Source of the DNA: UBA1127 sp965116355
Lineage (GTDB): Bacteria > Chloroflexota > Dehalococcoidia > Lucifugimonadales > UBA1127
Assembly (NCBI GenBank): GCA_965116355.1
Contig: OZ220679.1
Span: 992,001-1,056,000 of the forward strand
Length of the DNA: 64,000 nt
Direction: 5' to 3'
This document shows, in pieces, positions 1 through 7,723 of this stretch. The notes beneath the pieces are model-generated. The model was not told the origin of the DNA. It worked only from the letters and a program-made list of their open reading frames with translations, and did no database searches. Within the stretch, counting starts at the first letter, position 1. The number at the start of each line of letters is the position of its first letter. The translations under genes were made by a program, and so were the position numbers.

Positions 1-574
1 ACGGCCCCACCAGCGCGATCAGCACCCCCCCGATCGCCGGCCCGATGATGCGCGTGATCTGGAACGCCGCGCTGTTCAGCGCAATCGCGTTCATCATGTG
101 CTCCCGGTCGACGGAGTTGGCCACCATCGCCTGGCGCAGCGGATTGTTCATCGCCCACCCCGCGCCGAAGAGGAACGTGAACGCGTACAGGTGCCACACC
201 GCCAGCTGATCGCTCCACACCAGCAGCGCGAACAACGCCCCCAGCGCCGCCAGGTACAGCTGCGTCGCCATCAGCAGCTTGCGGCGGTCCATCCGGTCGG
301 CGAGCACCCCGCCCAGCGGCCCCGCGATGAGGAACGGCACCCCCCGCAGCCCCAGCACGGACCCCGTCGTCAGCGCGTCCTGCGTCAGGTGGAACGTCAG
401 CCACCCAATCGTCACCTGCTGCACCCAGTTGCCCGCGCTCGCCATCAGCGTGCTCGCCCACAGCAGCCGGTAGTTCGGGTACCGGAACGACGCGAAGGTC
501 CGCAGCTGCGTCATCCCCCTGTACGACAGCCGCCCCCGCAACCCCCGCCGCGCCGATGTCCCCTGCTCCGTCAA
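1..574 (-). CDS. MFS transporter, N-terminal part (runs off the window)
   Basis: The minus strand reads open from about base 574 to base 1 and the gene continues past the window edge. The translation has the look of an MFS_3-type exporter: a membrane-entry region (RYPNYRLLWAS), the motif-A-like loop GGVLADRMDRRK between helices 2 and 3, several hydrophobic helices, and the stretch MNAIALNSAAFQITRIIGPA typical of helices 4-5 in this family. The substrate cannot be told. The start is uncertain: an ATG lies at 514, but the frame stays open and plausible upstream, and a TTG at 574 has a G-run 8 bases ahead of it. Family assignment is firm, start choice is not. Confidence 0.8.
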   Translation of the reverse strand, partial: MTEQGTSARRGLRGRLSYRGMTQLRTFASFRYPNYRLLWASTLMASAGNWVQQVTIGWLTFHLTQDALTTGSVLGLRGVPFLIAGPLGGVLADRMDRRKLLMATQLYLAALGALFALLVWSDQLAVWHLYAFTFLFGAGWAMNNPLRQAMVANSVDREHMMNAIALNSAAFQITRIIGPAIGGVLIALVGP

Positions 575-596
575 ATCCAAAACCCCCAATCCGCCA

Positions 597-604
597 AGTA
601 TACA
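597..604 (-). promoter_or_regulatory. Possible -10 element (TGTATACT) for the MFS gene
   Basis: On the minus strand TGTATACT lies about 20 bases upstream of the TTG candidate start of the transporter. No convincing -35 hexamer is present at the usual distance, so this is a weak call based on the -10 box and its position only. Confidence 0.35.
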
Positions 605-1064
605 CCCCGCCTGACACCAACCCCTCGCCCATCCCCTCGCCGCCGGCCTACCCTCGACGCATGAACACCCACGACAAGCGCCAACCGGCCCACCCCGAAC
701 ACCAACCAAGGCCCGTTTCTCGAAAAAAGAAAAACGAGTCCCCCAAAATACGCATTCCACCAAAACGACGCCCCCGCCCACCGCCCGCGGCGAAATTTTT
801 TCCTCGCCGCCCCGGCAGCGCCCTCAAATTACCAACAAGGAGCCGTTTCGCCATGAAAACAACACTCATTGTCCCTACCTGCGGCGCGCCAACCCAAACA
901 GAAACCCAATCCTCCAATCCCGTCACCAGACCCCCTCGCCCCCGCCGCATGCCCAAGCTCAGGCCTCCTCGCACGCGCCGCATGCCCAGCCTCCGGCCCC
1001 CTCGCACGCGCCGCATACCCCGAATTCGTCCGTCGCGCCCCGCCCCCGCCCGCCGCCGCGCGCC
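605..1064. other. Long spacer without a convincing gene
   Basis: About 460 bases between the MFS gene and the rex promoter. Both strands contain open frames, but their products are low-complexity Pro/Arg-rich or Gly/Arg-rich chains that track the C-rich base composition, with no ribosome-binding site or recognisable domain. The stretch around 700-870 is locally less GC-rich. The right part holds the 33-bp repeat listed separately. Confidence 0.5.
932..1021. repeat. 33-bp near-tandem repeat, about 2.5 copies
   Basis: Units start CCGCATGCCC and end CTCGCACGCG. Full copies lie at 945-977 and 978-1010, preceded by a degenerate half unit and followed by an 11-base partial copy. The two full copies differ at a handful of positions. 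There is no spacer diversity of the CRISPR kind; the repeats abut. Confidence 0.75.
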
Positions 1065-1094
1065 TTGACGCTCTGAGCCCGCCCTCCCTACAAT
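1065..1094 (+). promoter_or_regulatory. Sigma-70-type promoter of rex
   Basis: TTGACG at 1065-1070, an 18-base spacer, and TACAAT at 1089-1094. The predicted transcript would begin near 1101 and give a leader of about 30 bases before the rex ATG. No TTGTGAA-type Rex operator is visible in it. Confidence 0.75.
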
Positions 1095-1132
1095 GAGCCG
1101 TCCTGAGCCGGACGAGGGAGGGCCGACAGCGC

Positions 1133-1762
1133 ATGGAAGTACCGGAGGTCGTCGTCAACCGGCTGCCCCAGTACGTCCGAGCCTTGCGCCAGCTCCAGGC
1201 CCAGAACCACGACGTCGTCAGCTCCCAGCTCCTCGGCTACATCCTCCAGATGACCCCCGCCCAGATCCGCAAGGACCTCAGCTACTTCGGCCGCTTCGGC
1301 AAGCAGGGCCGCGGCTACACCATCGCCTACCTCCTCCACGTCCTCCAGGACATCCTCCAGCTCGACCATGAGTGGAACATGGCCGTCGTCGGCGTCGGCC
1401 GCCTGGGCCGCGCCATCATCAGCTACCCCGGCTTCTCCCCAGAGGGCTTCAAAGTCGTCGCCGCCTTTGACGCCGACGCCAGGCAGGTCGGCCAGAGCAT
1501 CGGCGGCCTCATCGTCCAGCCCATGGACGAGCTCCCCGCCACCGTCCGACAAAAGAGCATCCAGATAGGCATTGTCGCCGTCCCCGCCGCCCAGGCCGCC
1601 GAGGTCGTCGCCCAGATCACCCAGTGCGGCATCAGGGCCATCCTCAACTACGCCCCCGTCAACACCCACACCCCCCTTGAGGTCAAGGTCCGCAACATAG
1701 ACCCCGTCCTCTCCCTCCAGTCCATGACCTACTACCTCCGCTCCAACGACACCGGCAACTAG
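1133..1762 (+). CDS. rex: Redox-sensing transcriptional repressor Rex
   Basis: A 209-residue protein of normal Rex length. Residues about 1-80 form the winged-helix DNA-binding part (SSQLLGYILQMTPAQIRKDL, SYFGRFGKQGRGY), and a Rossmann domain follows with the NAD(H)-binding glycine motif VVGVGRLGRAI and a terminal helix that swaps between subunits in this family. Rex proteins sense the NADH/NAD+ ratio and repress respiratory and fermentative genes when NADH is low. The ATG has a GGAGGG-type binding site ahead. It sits alone behind a good promoter and converges on the ATP synthase operon, whose expression it might influence, though no operator is visible there. Confidence 0.95.
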   Translation: MEVPEVVVNRLPQYVRALRQLQAQNHDVVSSQLLGYILQMTPAQIRKDLSYFGRFGKQGRGYTIAYLLHVLQDILQLDHEWNMAVVGVGRLGRAIISYPGFSPEGFKVVAAFDADARQVGQSIGGLIVQPMDELPATVRQKSIQIGIVAVPAAQAAEVVAQITQCGIRAILNYAPVNTHTPLEVKVRNIDPVLSLQSMTYYLRSNDTGN

Positions 1763-1768
1763 CCACAC

Positions 1769-1793
1769 AAAAAGACGGCCCCGAAGGACCGCC
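1769..1793 (-). terminator. Intrinsic terminator of the ATP synthase operon
   Basis: On the minus strand an 8-bp stem closed by a TTCG tetraloop (stem arms 1786-1793 and 1774-1781, two G-T pairs) is followed by five T residues at 1773-1769. It lies just past the atpC stop and also just past the convergent rex stop, so it may serve both. Confidence 0.85.
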
Positions 1794-1836
1794 TCCCAAT
1801 TGCCTGCTTCCAGCGCCCTTTGCGCTCGACCTGTGT

Positions 1837-2283
1837 CTACTCCGGCGCGCCCGCCTGCGGGCCCGGGCCGGGACTGCGGCTCCGGCGCCGTCGAGCGACC
1901 GCCACGCGCACCTGCGCCCGCCGAAGCGCCGCCACCGCCTGCTCCAGGTCCATGTCGGACTCCCGCCGCGCGATGCGCTCCTCGGCCCGCTGCATCGCCT
2001 CCTCCGCGCGCTCCAGCACGATCTCGTCGGCCTGCTCCGCGGCGTCGGCCAGGATGGTCACGCGGTTGTCGAGCACCTCCAGGAACCCGCCCGTCACCGC
2101 GATGGACTGCTCCTGCCCGCCCTGCGTGAAGCGCAGCTCGCCCGGGCTGAGCGTGGTCAGGAGCGGCGCGTGGTGCGGCAGGATGCCCAGCTCGCCCGCC
2201 GCCCCCGGCGCGACGATGGACTCCACCTCGCCGGCGAAGAGCTGCCGCTCCGCCGTCACCATCTCGAACTGCATGGTCGCCAT
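1837..2283 (-). CDS. atpC: ATP synthase F1 subunit epsilon
   Basis: A 148-residue epsilon subunit. The N-terminal beta sandwich is clear (MQFEMVTAERQLFAGEVESI, then PGAAGELGILPHHAPLLTTL), and a helical C-terminal hairpin follows (about residues 85-135) before a short Arg/Pro-rich tail that is longer than in most homologues. An internal ATG three codons in (MQFEM) could equally be the start. It is the last gene of the operon, 9 bases after atpD, and connects gamma to the c-ring and regulates ATP hydrolysis. Confidence 0.93.
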   Translation of the reverse strand: MATMQFEMVTAERQLFAGEVESIVAPGAAGELGILPHHAPLLTTLSPGELRFTQGGQEQSIAVTGGFLEVLDNRVTILADAAEQADEIVLERAEEAMQRAEERIARRESDMDLEQAVAALRRAQVRVAVARRRRSRSPGPGPQAGAPE

Positions 2284-2292
2284 GACCCGCTC

Positions 2293-3690
2293 CTACCCCA
2301 TCTTCTCGGCGGCTTCCCGTGCCTCTTCGATGGTGCCCACCATGTAGAAGGCCTGCTCGGGAAGGTCGTCGTGCTTGCCCTCGAGGATCTCCGCGAAGCC
2401 GCGCACCGTCTCCGCCACCGGCACGTAGCGCCCCTCGCGGCCCGTGAACGCCTCCGCGACGTTCATCGGCTGCGACAGGAACCGCTGCAGCCGGCGCGCG
2501 CGGCCCACCGTCACCTTGTCCTCTTCCGACAGCTCCTCGACGCCCAGGATCGCGATGATGTCCTGCAGGTCGCGGTACCGCTGCAGCACCGCCTGCACGC
2601 CGCGCGCCACGCGGTAGTGCTCGTCGCCCACGACCTGCGGGTCGAGGATGCGGGAGTTCGACGCCAGCGGGTCCACCGCCGGGTACAGCCCCTGCTCCGC
2701 GATCGACCGCTCCAGGGAGATGATGGCATCCAGGTGCCCGAAGGTCGCGACGATTCCCGGGTCCGTGTAGTCGTCCGCCGGCACGTAGATGGCCTGCACA
2801 GAGGTGATGGAGCCCTTGCTCGTCGAGGTGATCCGCTCCTCCAGCGCGCCCATCTCCGTCGACAGCGTCGGCTGGTAGCCCACCGCCGAGGGCATCCGGC
2901 CGAGCAGCGCCGAGACTTCCATGCCCGCCAGGATGTAGCGGTAAATGTTGTCGATGAACAGGAGCACGTCCTGCCCCTCGTTGTCGCGGAAGTACTCGGC
3001 CATCGTCAGGCCCGTCAGGCCGATGCGCGCCCGCACTCCCGGCGGCTCGTTCATCTGGCCGAACACGAGGGTGGCGTTGCTGAGCACGCCGGACTCCCGC
3101 ATCTCGTTCCAGAGGTCATTGCCCTCGCGTGAGCGCTCGCCCACGCCCGCGAACACTGAGAAGCCCTGGTGCACGCGGGCGATGTTGTGAATGAGCTCCA
3201 GGATGATCACCGTTTTGCCCACGCCGGCGCCGCCGTAGGCGCCGATCTTGCCGCCGCGGGCGAAGGGAGAGACCAGGTCGATGACCTTGATGCCCGTCTC
3301 CAGCATCGAGGTGCTCGTCTCCTGCTCCTCGAAGGCGGGGGGCTCGCGGTGGATGGGCCAGCGCTCCTCGGCGGGCACCTCGCCCAGGCCGTCCAGCGGC
3401 TCCCCCAGCACGTTGAACAGGCGGCCCAGGGAGCCGCGCCCGACGGGCACGCTCACGGCCTCGCCCCGGTCGACGGCCTCGGTGCCGCGCGACAGGCCCT
3501 CCGTCGGGCCCAGCGCCAGGCAGCGCACCCAGCTGTTGCCCAGGTGCTGCTGCACCTCCAGCACCAGCTCCTCGCCGTCAAGGTCCAAAGCGACGGCCGA
3601 GTGAACGGCGGGCAGGCCCTCGGCGGGGAACTCCACGTCCACCACCGTTCCGATGACCTGCACTACGTGTCCTACGGTCCCAAGAGCCAT
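2293..3690 (-). CDS. atpD: ATP synthase F1 subunit beta (catalytic)
   Basis: A 465-residue beta subunit carrying the catalytic nucleotide site. The P-loop reads GGAGVGKTV, and the catch-loop region LLGRMPSAVGYQPTL and the segment VQAIYVPADDYTDP are conserved. The region before the catch loop reads IDNIYRYILAGMEVSALL where most bacteria have IFRFTQAGSEVSALL, a mild variation in an otherwise very conserved stretch. Length is normal. It lies between atpG and atpC as usual. Confidence 0.97.
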   Translation of the reverse strand: MALGTVGHVVQVIGTVVDVEFPAEGLPAVHSAVALDLDGEELVLEVQQHLGNSWVRCLALGPTEGLSRGTEAVDRGEAVSVPVGRGSLGRLFNVLGEPLDGLGEVPAEERWPIHREPPAFEEQETSTSMLETGIKVIDLVSPFARGGKIGAYGGAGVGKTVIILELIHNIARVHQGFSVFAGVGERSREGNDLWNEMRESGVLSNATLVFGQMNEPPGVRARIGLTGLTMAEYFRDNEGQDVLLFIDNIYRYILAGMEVSALLGRMPSAVGYQPTLSTEMGALEERITSTSKGSITSVQAIYVPADDYTDPGIVATFGHLDAIISLERSIAEQGLYPAVDPLASNSRILDPQVVGDEHYRVARGVQAVLQRYRDLQDIIAILGVEELSEEDKVTVGRARRLQRFLSQPMNVAEAFTGREGRYVPVAETVRGFAEILEGKHDDLPEQAFYMVGTIEEAREAAEKMG

Positions 3691-3717
3691 GATCCACCTA
3701 CCTCTTTAGCTGCGTGT

Positions 3718-4578
3718 CTATTGGAAAGTCAGGTTGCCGCCGATGATGTCGAGAAGCTCGTTGGTGATGGCTTCCTGCCGCACCTTGTTGGCCTCCAGCG
3801 TCAGGTCCTTCACCAGGTCTGAAGCATTTTCCGTGGCGTTGCGCATGGCCACCATGCGCGCCGACTGCTCGCTCGCGATGCCCTCGAGCACCGCGTGGTA
3901 GAGCTCCATCTCCACGTAGCGCGGGAGCAGCGCGTCGAGCACGTCCGCCGGGAGCGGCTCGTAGATGTAGCCGACGGCCTTGTCCGCGGCCAGCTCCGCC
4001 GGGACGACCGGCAGGAGCTGCTGCAGCGTCGGCCGCTGCACGATGGTGTTCACAAACTGCCCGAAGGAGATGAACACCGCGTCGGTCTCCCCTGACACGA
4101 AGGAGTCCATGATCAGCCGGGCCAGTGGCACAATGTCCATGAGTTCCGGCCGGTCGCCCAGCCCGTCGAAGACCGCCTGCACCTCGCGGTTGGCGCGCAC
4201 CATGAAGTCGCGCCCCTTCCGCCCGACCGTAACAACCGATACCGGCGTGCCGGCGTTGTCCTCCAGGATGAAGGAGCCCGCCCTGCGGTTCAGGTTGCCG
4301 GGCAGCGCGCCGCAGAGGCCCCGGTCGGGCGTCATGTGCACGAGGGTCACGCGCTCGATGGGGCGGTTCTGCAGCAGCGGGTGCGGGTCCTCGTCGCTGG
4401 GCATGCCGGCAAGGTGGGAAAGGAGTTCCGCCATCTTCTCCGCATACGGCCGCGCGGCCATCGTCGCCTGCTGGGCGCGGCGCATCTTCACCGCCGCCAC
4501 CATCTCCATGGCGCGCGTGATCTTGCCCGTGTTCTGCACGGTGCGGATGCGCCGGCGTATCTGTCGTAGGCTTGGCAT
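3718..4578 (-). CDS. atpG: ATP synthase F1 subunit gamma
   Basis: The 286-residue central-shaft subunit. The N-terminal coiled-coil helix (MPSLRQIRRRIRTVQNTGKITRAMEMVAAVKMRRA) and the C-terminal helix (MVAMRNATENASDLVKDLTLEANKVRQEAITNEL) that form the rotor shaft are both intact. The conserved DRGLCGALPGN segment is present near residue 90. It starts 4 bases after atpA ends, consistent with one transcript. Confidence 0.96.
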   Translation of the reverse strand: MPSLRQIRRRIRTVQNTGKITRAMEMVAAVKMRRAQQATMAARPYAEKMAELLSHLAGMPSDEDPHPLLQNRPIERVTLVHMTPDRGLCGALPGNLNRRAGSFILEDNAGTPVSVVTVGRKGRDFMVRANREVQAVFDGLGDRPELMDIVPLARLIMDSFVSGETDAVFISFGQFVNTIVQRPTLQQLLPVVPAELAADKAVGYIYEPLPADVLDALLPRYVEMELYHAVLEGIASEQSARMVAMRNATENASDLVKDLTLEANKVRQEAITNELLDIIGGNLTFQ

Positions 4579-4582
4579 GTCG

Positions 4583-6109
4583 CTAGGCCGCCGTGAAGCT
4601 CGCCTGGAATTCCTCGATGGCGGAGCGCAGAGCGGCGGTGTTCTCCTCCGTTATGTCGTTGGTCTCCACGATGCTGCGTCCGACCTCAGGGTGCGCGGTG
4701 TCCATGTACTGCGTGAACTCCGACTCCCAGCGCTGGATGTCGGCAATGGCTACCTGGTCCACGTAGCCGTTGCCCACCGCGAAGAAGGTCATGACCTGGT
4801 GCTCCAGGTCCTGCGGCCGGTACTGGCCCTGCTTCAGGATCTCCGTGGTCCGCTGGCCGCGCTCCAGCTGCTGCCGGGTCGCCGCGTCCAGGTCGGACGT
4901 GCCGAACTGCGCGAAGGAGGCCAGCTCCCGGTACTGCGCGAGGTCGAGGCGCATCCGCCCCGCAACCCGCCGCATGGCCCGCCGCTGGGCGCTGCCGCCC
5001 ACGCGCGAGACCGAGAGGCCCGCGTTCACCGCCGGGCGGTTGCCCGCGTTGAACATGTCGGCCTCCAGGTAGATCTGGCCGTCCGTGATGGAGATGACGT
5101 TGGTCGGGATGTAGGCCGAGACGTCGCCCGCCTGCGTCTCGATGACGGGCAGCGCCGTCATGGAACCGCCGCCCTCCTCGTCGCTCAGCTTGGCGGCGCG
5201 CTCCAGCAGCCGGCTGTGGAGGTAGAAGACGTCGCCCGGGTAGGCCTCGCGGCCCGCGGGCCGGCGGAGCAGCAGCGAGAGCTGCCGGTACGCCCAGGCG
5301 TGCTTGGAGAGGTCGTCGTAGATGACCAGGGCGTCCCGCCCGGACTCCATGATCTCCTCGGCGATGGCGCAGCCGGCGTAGGGGGCGAGGAACTGCAGCG
5401 CGGCCGAGTCCGCCGCGTTGGCCGCGACGATGACCGTGTGCTCCAGCGCGCCGTGCTGCTCCAGCGTGCCCAGCACGCCCGCCACCTTGCCCGCCTTCTG
5501 CCCGACGGCGACGTAGACGCAGAGCAGGTCCTTGCCCTTCTGGTTGATGATGGCGTCGATGCAGATGGCCGTCTTGCCGATGGAGCGGTCGCCGATGATG
5601 AGCTCACGCTGTCCGCGGCCGATGGGGATCATGGCGTCGATGGCCTTGATGCCCGTCTGCACCGGCGTGTCCACGGACTTCCGCTTGGTCACGTCCGGGG
5701 CCACCCGCTCGACGGGGCGAGCCTTGTTGGTGGCCACCGGCCCCTTGCCGTCCAGCGGCCGGCCCAGCGGGTCGACCACGCGGCCCAGCAGGGCGTCGCC
5801 CACGGGGACCTCGACCATCCGGCCCGTCGTGCGGACCTGGTCGCCCTCGCGGACGGTGTTCTCCTCGCCCAGGATCACGGCGCCGACGCTGTCCTCTTCC
5901 AGGTTCAGCGCCATCCCGAACACGTTGTTCGGGAACTCCAGCAGCTCCGTGGACTTGCAGCCGGCCAGGCCGTGGATGCGCGCGATGCCGTCGCCGACGT
6001 CGACGACGACGCCCACGTCCACCATGGACACCCGGCTCTCAAAGCCCTCAATCTGCTGCTTGATGACCGATACGATGTCTTCGCCACGAATGGCCATGCC
6101 TACCTCCAT
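4583..6109 (-). CDS. atpA: ATP synthase F1 subunit alpha
   Basis: A 508-residue alpha subunit with a non-catalytic nucleotide site. The P-loop is GDRSIGKTA (commonly GDRQTGKTA elsewhere), and the C-terminal signature PAVNAGLSVSRVGGSAQ is intact. Length is standard. It follows atpH by about 48 bases. Confidence 0.97.
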   Translation of the reverse strand: MEVGMAIRGEDIVSVIKQQIEGFESRVSMVDVGVVVDVGDGIARIHGLAGCKSTELLEFPNNVFGMALNLEEDSVGAVILGEENTVREGDQVRTTGRMVEVPVGDALLGRVVDPLGRPLDGKGPVATNKARPVERVAPDVTKRKSVDTPVQTGIKAIDAMIPIGRGQRELIIGDRSIGKTAICIDAIINQKGKDLLCVYVAVGQKAGKVAGVLGTLEQHGALEHTVIVAANAADSAALQFLAPYAGCAIAEEIMESGRDALVIYDDLSKHAWAYRQLSLLLRRPAGREAYPGDVFYLHSRLLERAAKLSDEEGGGSMTALPVIETQAGDVSAYIPTNVISITDGQIYLEADMFNAGNRPAVNAGLSVSRVGGSAQRRAMRRVAGRMRLDLAQYRELASFAQFGTSDLDAATRQQLERGQRTTEILKQGQYRPQDLEHQVMTFFAVGNGYVDQVAIADIQRWESEFTQYMDTAHPEVGRSIVETNDITEENTAALRSAIEEFQASFTAA

Positions 6110-6157
6110 CCCGCACCGCGGGAACGTGCTTTTGCCGCCGCCTCAGGCGGTGGCGCG

Positions 6158-6703
6158 TTAGACCATGCCTCTTGCCAACGCCCCCCGCAGGGAGTTCAGC
6201 CGCTGCCGGGCGCTTCCGTCTATGACGCGGTCGCCCACGCGGATGACCAGCCCGCCAAGGAGCCCCGGGTCCACAGCCGCGGAAACGCGCACGTCTCCGC
6301 CGAGGGCCGCAGAGAGCTGCCCCGCGATGCGGCTCGTGTCGTCGCCCGTCAGCTCCACAGCGGAGGTCACCTCCACCCGCACGACGCCCTGCGAGGCATC
6401 GACGAGCTCGCGGTACCGCTCATGGACCTCCGGGAGCGCGTTGGTCGCCCGCGCACGCGCGAGCAACTGCAGCAGGTTGCGGGCGCCGTCGCTCAGGTCG
6501 GGCAGCACGTGCCCCAGCGTCCGCGTGCGCTCGTCACTCGTGATCTCCGGCGCCTCCATGAGCGAGACGAACTCCGGCGTCCCGGCCGCGGCGGCCAGCG
6601 TCGCCAGTTGCTCGTCCCACTCGCCCAGGACGCCGGACTCCTGCGCAAGCTCGAAGATGGCCTGCGCAAAGCGCTTGGACGATGGCTGTCTGCGCCTCGC
6701 CAT
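6158..6703 (-). CDS. atpH: ATP synthase F1 subunit delta
   Basis: A 181-residue OSCP/delta protein that joins F1 to the peripheral stalk. The N-terminal helical domain (SSKRFAQAIFELAQESG) and the C-terminal signature (SAVDPGLLGGLVIRVGDRVIDGSARQRL, residues about 145-172) are clear. It starts 3 bases after the atpF stop. Confidence 0.94.
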   Translation of the reverse strand: MARRRQPSSKRFAQAIFELAQESGVLGEWDEQLATLAAAAGTPEFVSLMEAPEITSDERTRTLGHVLPDLSDGARNLLQLLARARATNALPEVHERYRELVDASQGVVRVEVTSAVELTGDDTSRIAGQLSAALGGDVRVSAAVDPGLLGGLVIRVGDRVIDGSARQRLNSLRGALARGMV

Positions 6704-6706
6704 GTG

Positions 6707-7225
6707 CTAGTTCCGCTGCGCCTCAGCGCTCTCGCTGAGGGCCCTTTCGATGAGATCCCGGTGGGCGTCGCGGTCCAGCGAACGATCGATGACCCGCTCG
6801 GCGGCGGTGATCGCCAGGTCCGCAAAGTGCTCGCGCACCTGCTCGATGGCCTGGTTGCGCTCCTGCTCGATCTGGGCCCGCGCCCGCCGCAGAAAGTCCT
6901 CGGCCTCGGCTCGCGCTCGCGCCTGCTCCTCCTCGCGGAAGCGCTCGGCGGCCTGCCGAGCCTCCTCCAACACCTGCTGGCCCGCGCGCCGGGTCTCGCC
7001 CAGTTGGGCCTCGAGCTCCTCGCGCGCCTGCGTCGACTCCTGCCGCACCCGGTCCGCCTCAGAGAGCGATTCACGGATGCTGGCCGAGCGCTGGTCCAGC
7101 ATGGCCAGAATGCGCTTGTACGCGAAGAAGTACAGGATCGCCAGCAGAATGGCGAAGTTCGCGAGAAAGACTATGAGGCTGGGAATGTGGAATCCCAGCT
7201 TCTCCAAGCCGTCCAAAAGTGCCAC
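6707..7225 (-). CDS. atpF: ATP synthase Fo subunit b (peripheral stalk)
   Basis: A 172-residue b subunit. One N-terminal membrane helix (SLIVFLANFAILLAILYFFA) leads into a long, heavily charged Glu/Arg/Gln-rich coiled coil of about 130 residues that forms the stator. Only one b gene is present, so the stalk should be a b homodimer rather than the b/b' pair of phototrophs. Confidence 0.95.
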   Translation of the reverse strand: MALLDGLEKLGFHIPSLIVFLANFAILLAILYFFAYKRILAMLDQRSASIRESLSEADRVRQESTQAREELEAQLGETRRAGQQVLEEARQAAERFREEEQARARAEAEDFLRRARAQIEQERNQAIEQVREHFADLAITAAERVIDRSLDRDAHRDLIERALSESAEAQRN

Positions 7226-7252
7226 GGGGTCCTCCTCCCGCGCTCTCGCGCT

Positions 7253-7486
7253 CTACGCCACCAGCGCCAGGATGACCGCCACGATCAGGGCGTAAATGCC
7301 CAGGGCTTCCGCAAAGGCGATGGCCAGAATCATGTTGGTCAGGATGGCGCCGCGCGCCTCCGGGTTGCGGCCCAGGGCGTTCATGGCGCCCGCGCCCAGG
7401 ATGCCGATGCCAAGACCCGGTCCCAACATTCCCAGACCGGCCGCGATGCCCGCGCCCAAAAGCTTGAGCCCTTCTGCCTCGTTCAT
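7253..7486 (-). CDS. atpE: ATP synthase Fo subunit c (ring)
   Basis: A 77-residue two-helix hairpin. Helix 1 holds the glycine-rich stretch GLGMLGPGLGIGILGAG, the polar loop reads RNPEA, and helix 2 carries the ion-binding carboxylate in IAFAEALGIYALI. Sodium-binding c subunits have Gln in helix 1 and Ser/Thr directly after the Glu; here those positions look like Ile and Ala. I therefore infer a proton-driven ring. Confidence 0.96.
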   Translation of the reverse strand: MNEAEGLKLLGAGIAAGLGMLGPGLGIGILGAGAMNALGRNPEARGAILTNMILAIAFAEALGIYALIVAVILALVA

Positions 7487-7544
7487 TGCTCCTCCTTATG
7501 CGCCGCCGGTGAGAATGGGCGGCGGCGTCGCTTCCGTACCTGCG

Positions 7545-7646
7545 CTAGTCCTGCTGCCTGCTTGCGTAGACAGCGAAGACGCCGCCGACCGCGGCGGCCG
7601 CGAGCCCCATGGTGACAACCACCAGCGCCAGAATGAGTCCGTCCAT
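7545..7646 (-). CDS. 33-residue single-helix membrane protein inside the ATP synthase operon
   Basis: A short frame between atpB and atpE, too short for common gene finders. It begins with ATG at 7646 behind an excellent binding site (AAAGAGGGG, 6 bases ahead) and ends with TAG at 7545. The product starts MDGLILALVVVTMGLAAAAV, continues hydrophobic to about residue 27 and ends polar (ASRQQD): one membrane helix with a short tail. Its place, 77 bases after atpB and 58 before atpE, suggests a small Fo-associated or assembly protein. I do not recognise a family. Translation is supported by the binding site and operon position, not by homology. Confidence 0.6.
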   Translation of the reverse strand: MDGLILALVVVTMGLAAAAVGGVFAVYASRQQD

Positions 7647-7723
7647 GTTGTCCCCTCTTTCCGCTCGGCCTCGCCCGGATGCGCCGGTCGCGGGGCCGGA
7701 ATCCCCTCGCTATGCGCGCGCCG

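Noticed and set aside
932..1021. CRISPR array
   Set aside because: The 33-bp units abut directly with no unique spacers, and no cas genes are present.
556..1068. 170-codon plus-strand frame upstream of rex
   Set aside because: Pro/Arg-rich low complexity that runs through the 33-bp repeats; no ribosome-binding site and no recognisable sequence.
3180..3200. Rex operator-like TTGTGAAT
   Set aside because: Lies inside the atpD coding sequence, lacks the second half-site and is explained by codons.
3980..7615. Open frame of 1211 codons on the plus strand, opposite the ATP synthase genes
   Set aside because: It is antisense to atpG, atpA, atpH, atpF and atpE, all clear by homology. Its product is compositionally odd (Arg/Leu/Asp/Val/His-rich) and arises from the third-position GC bias.
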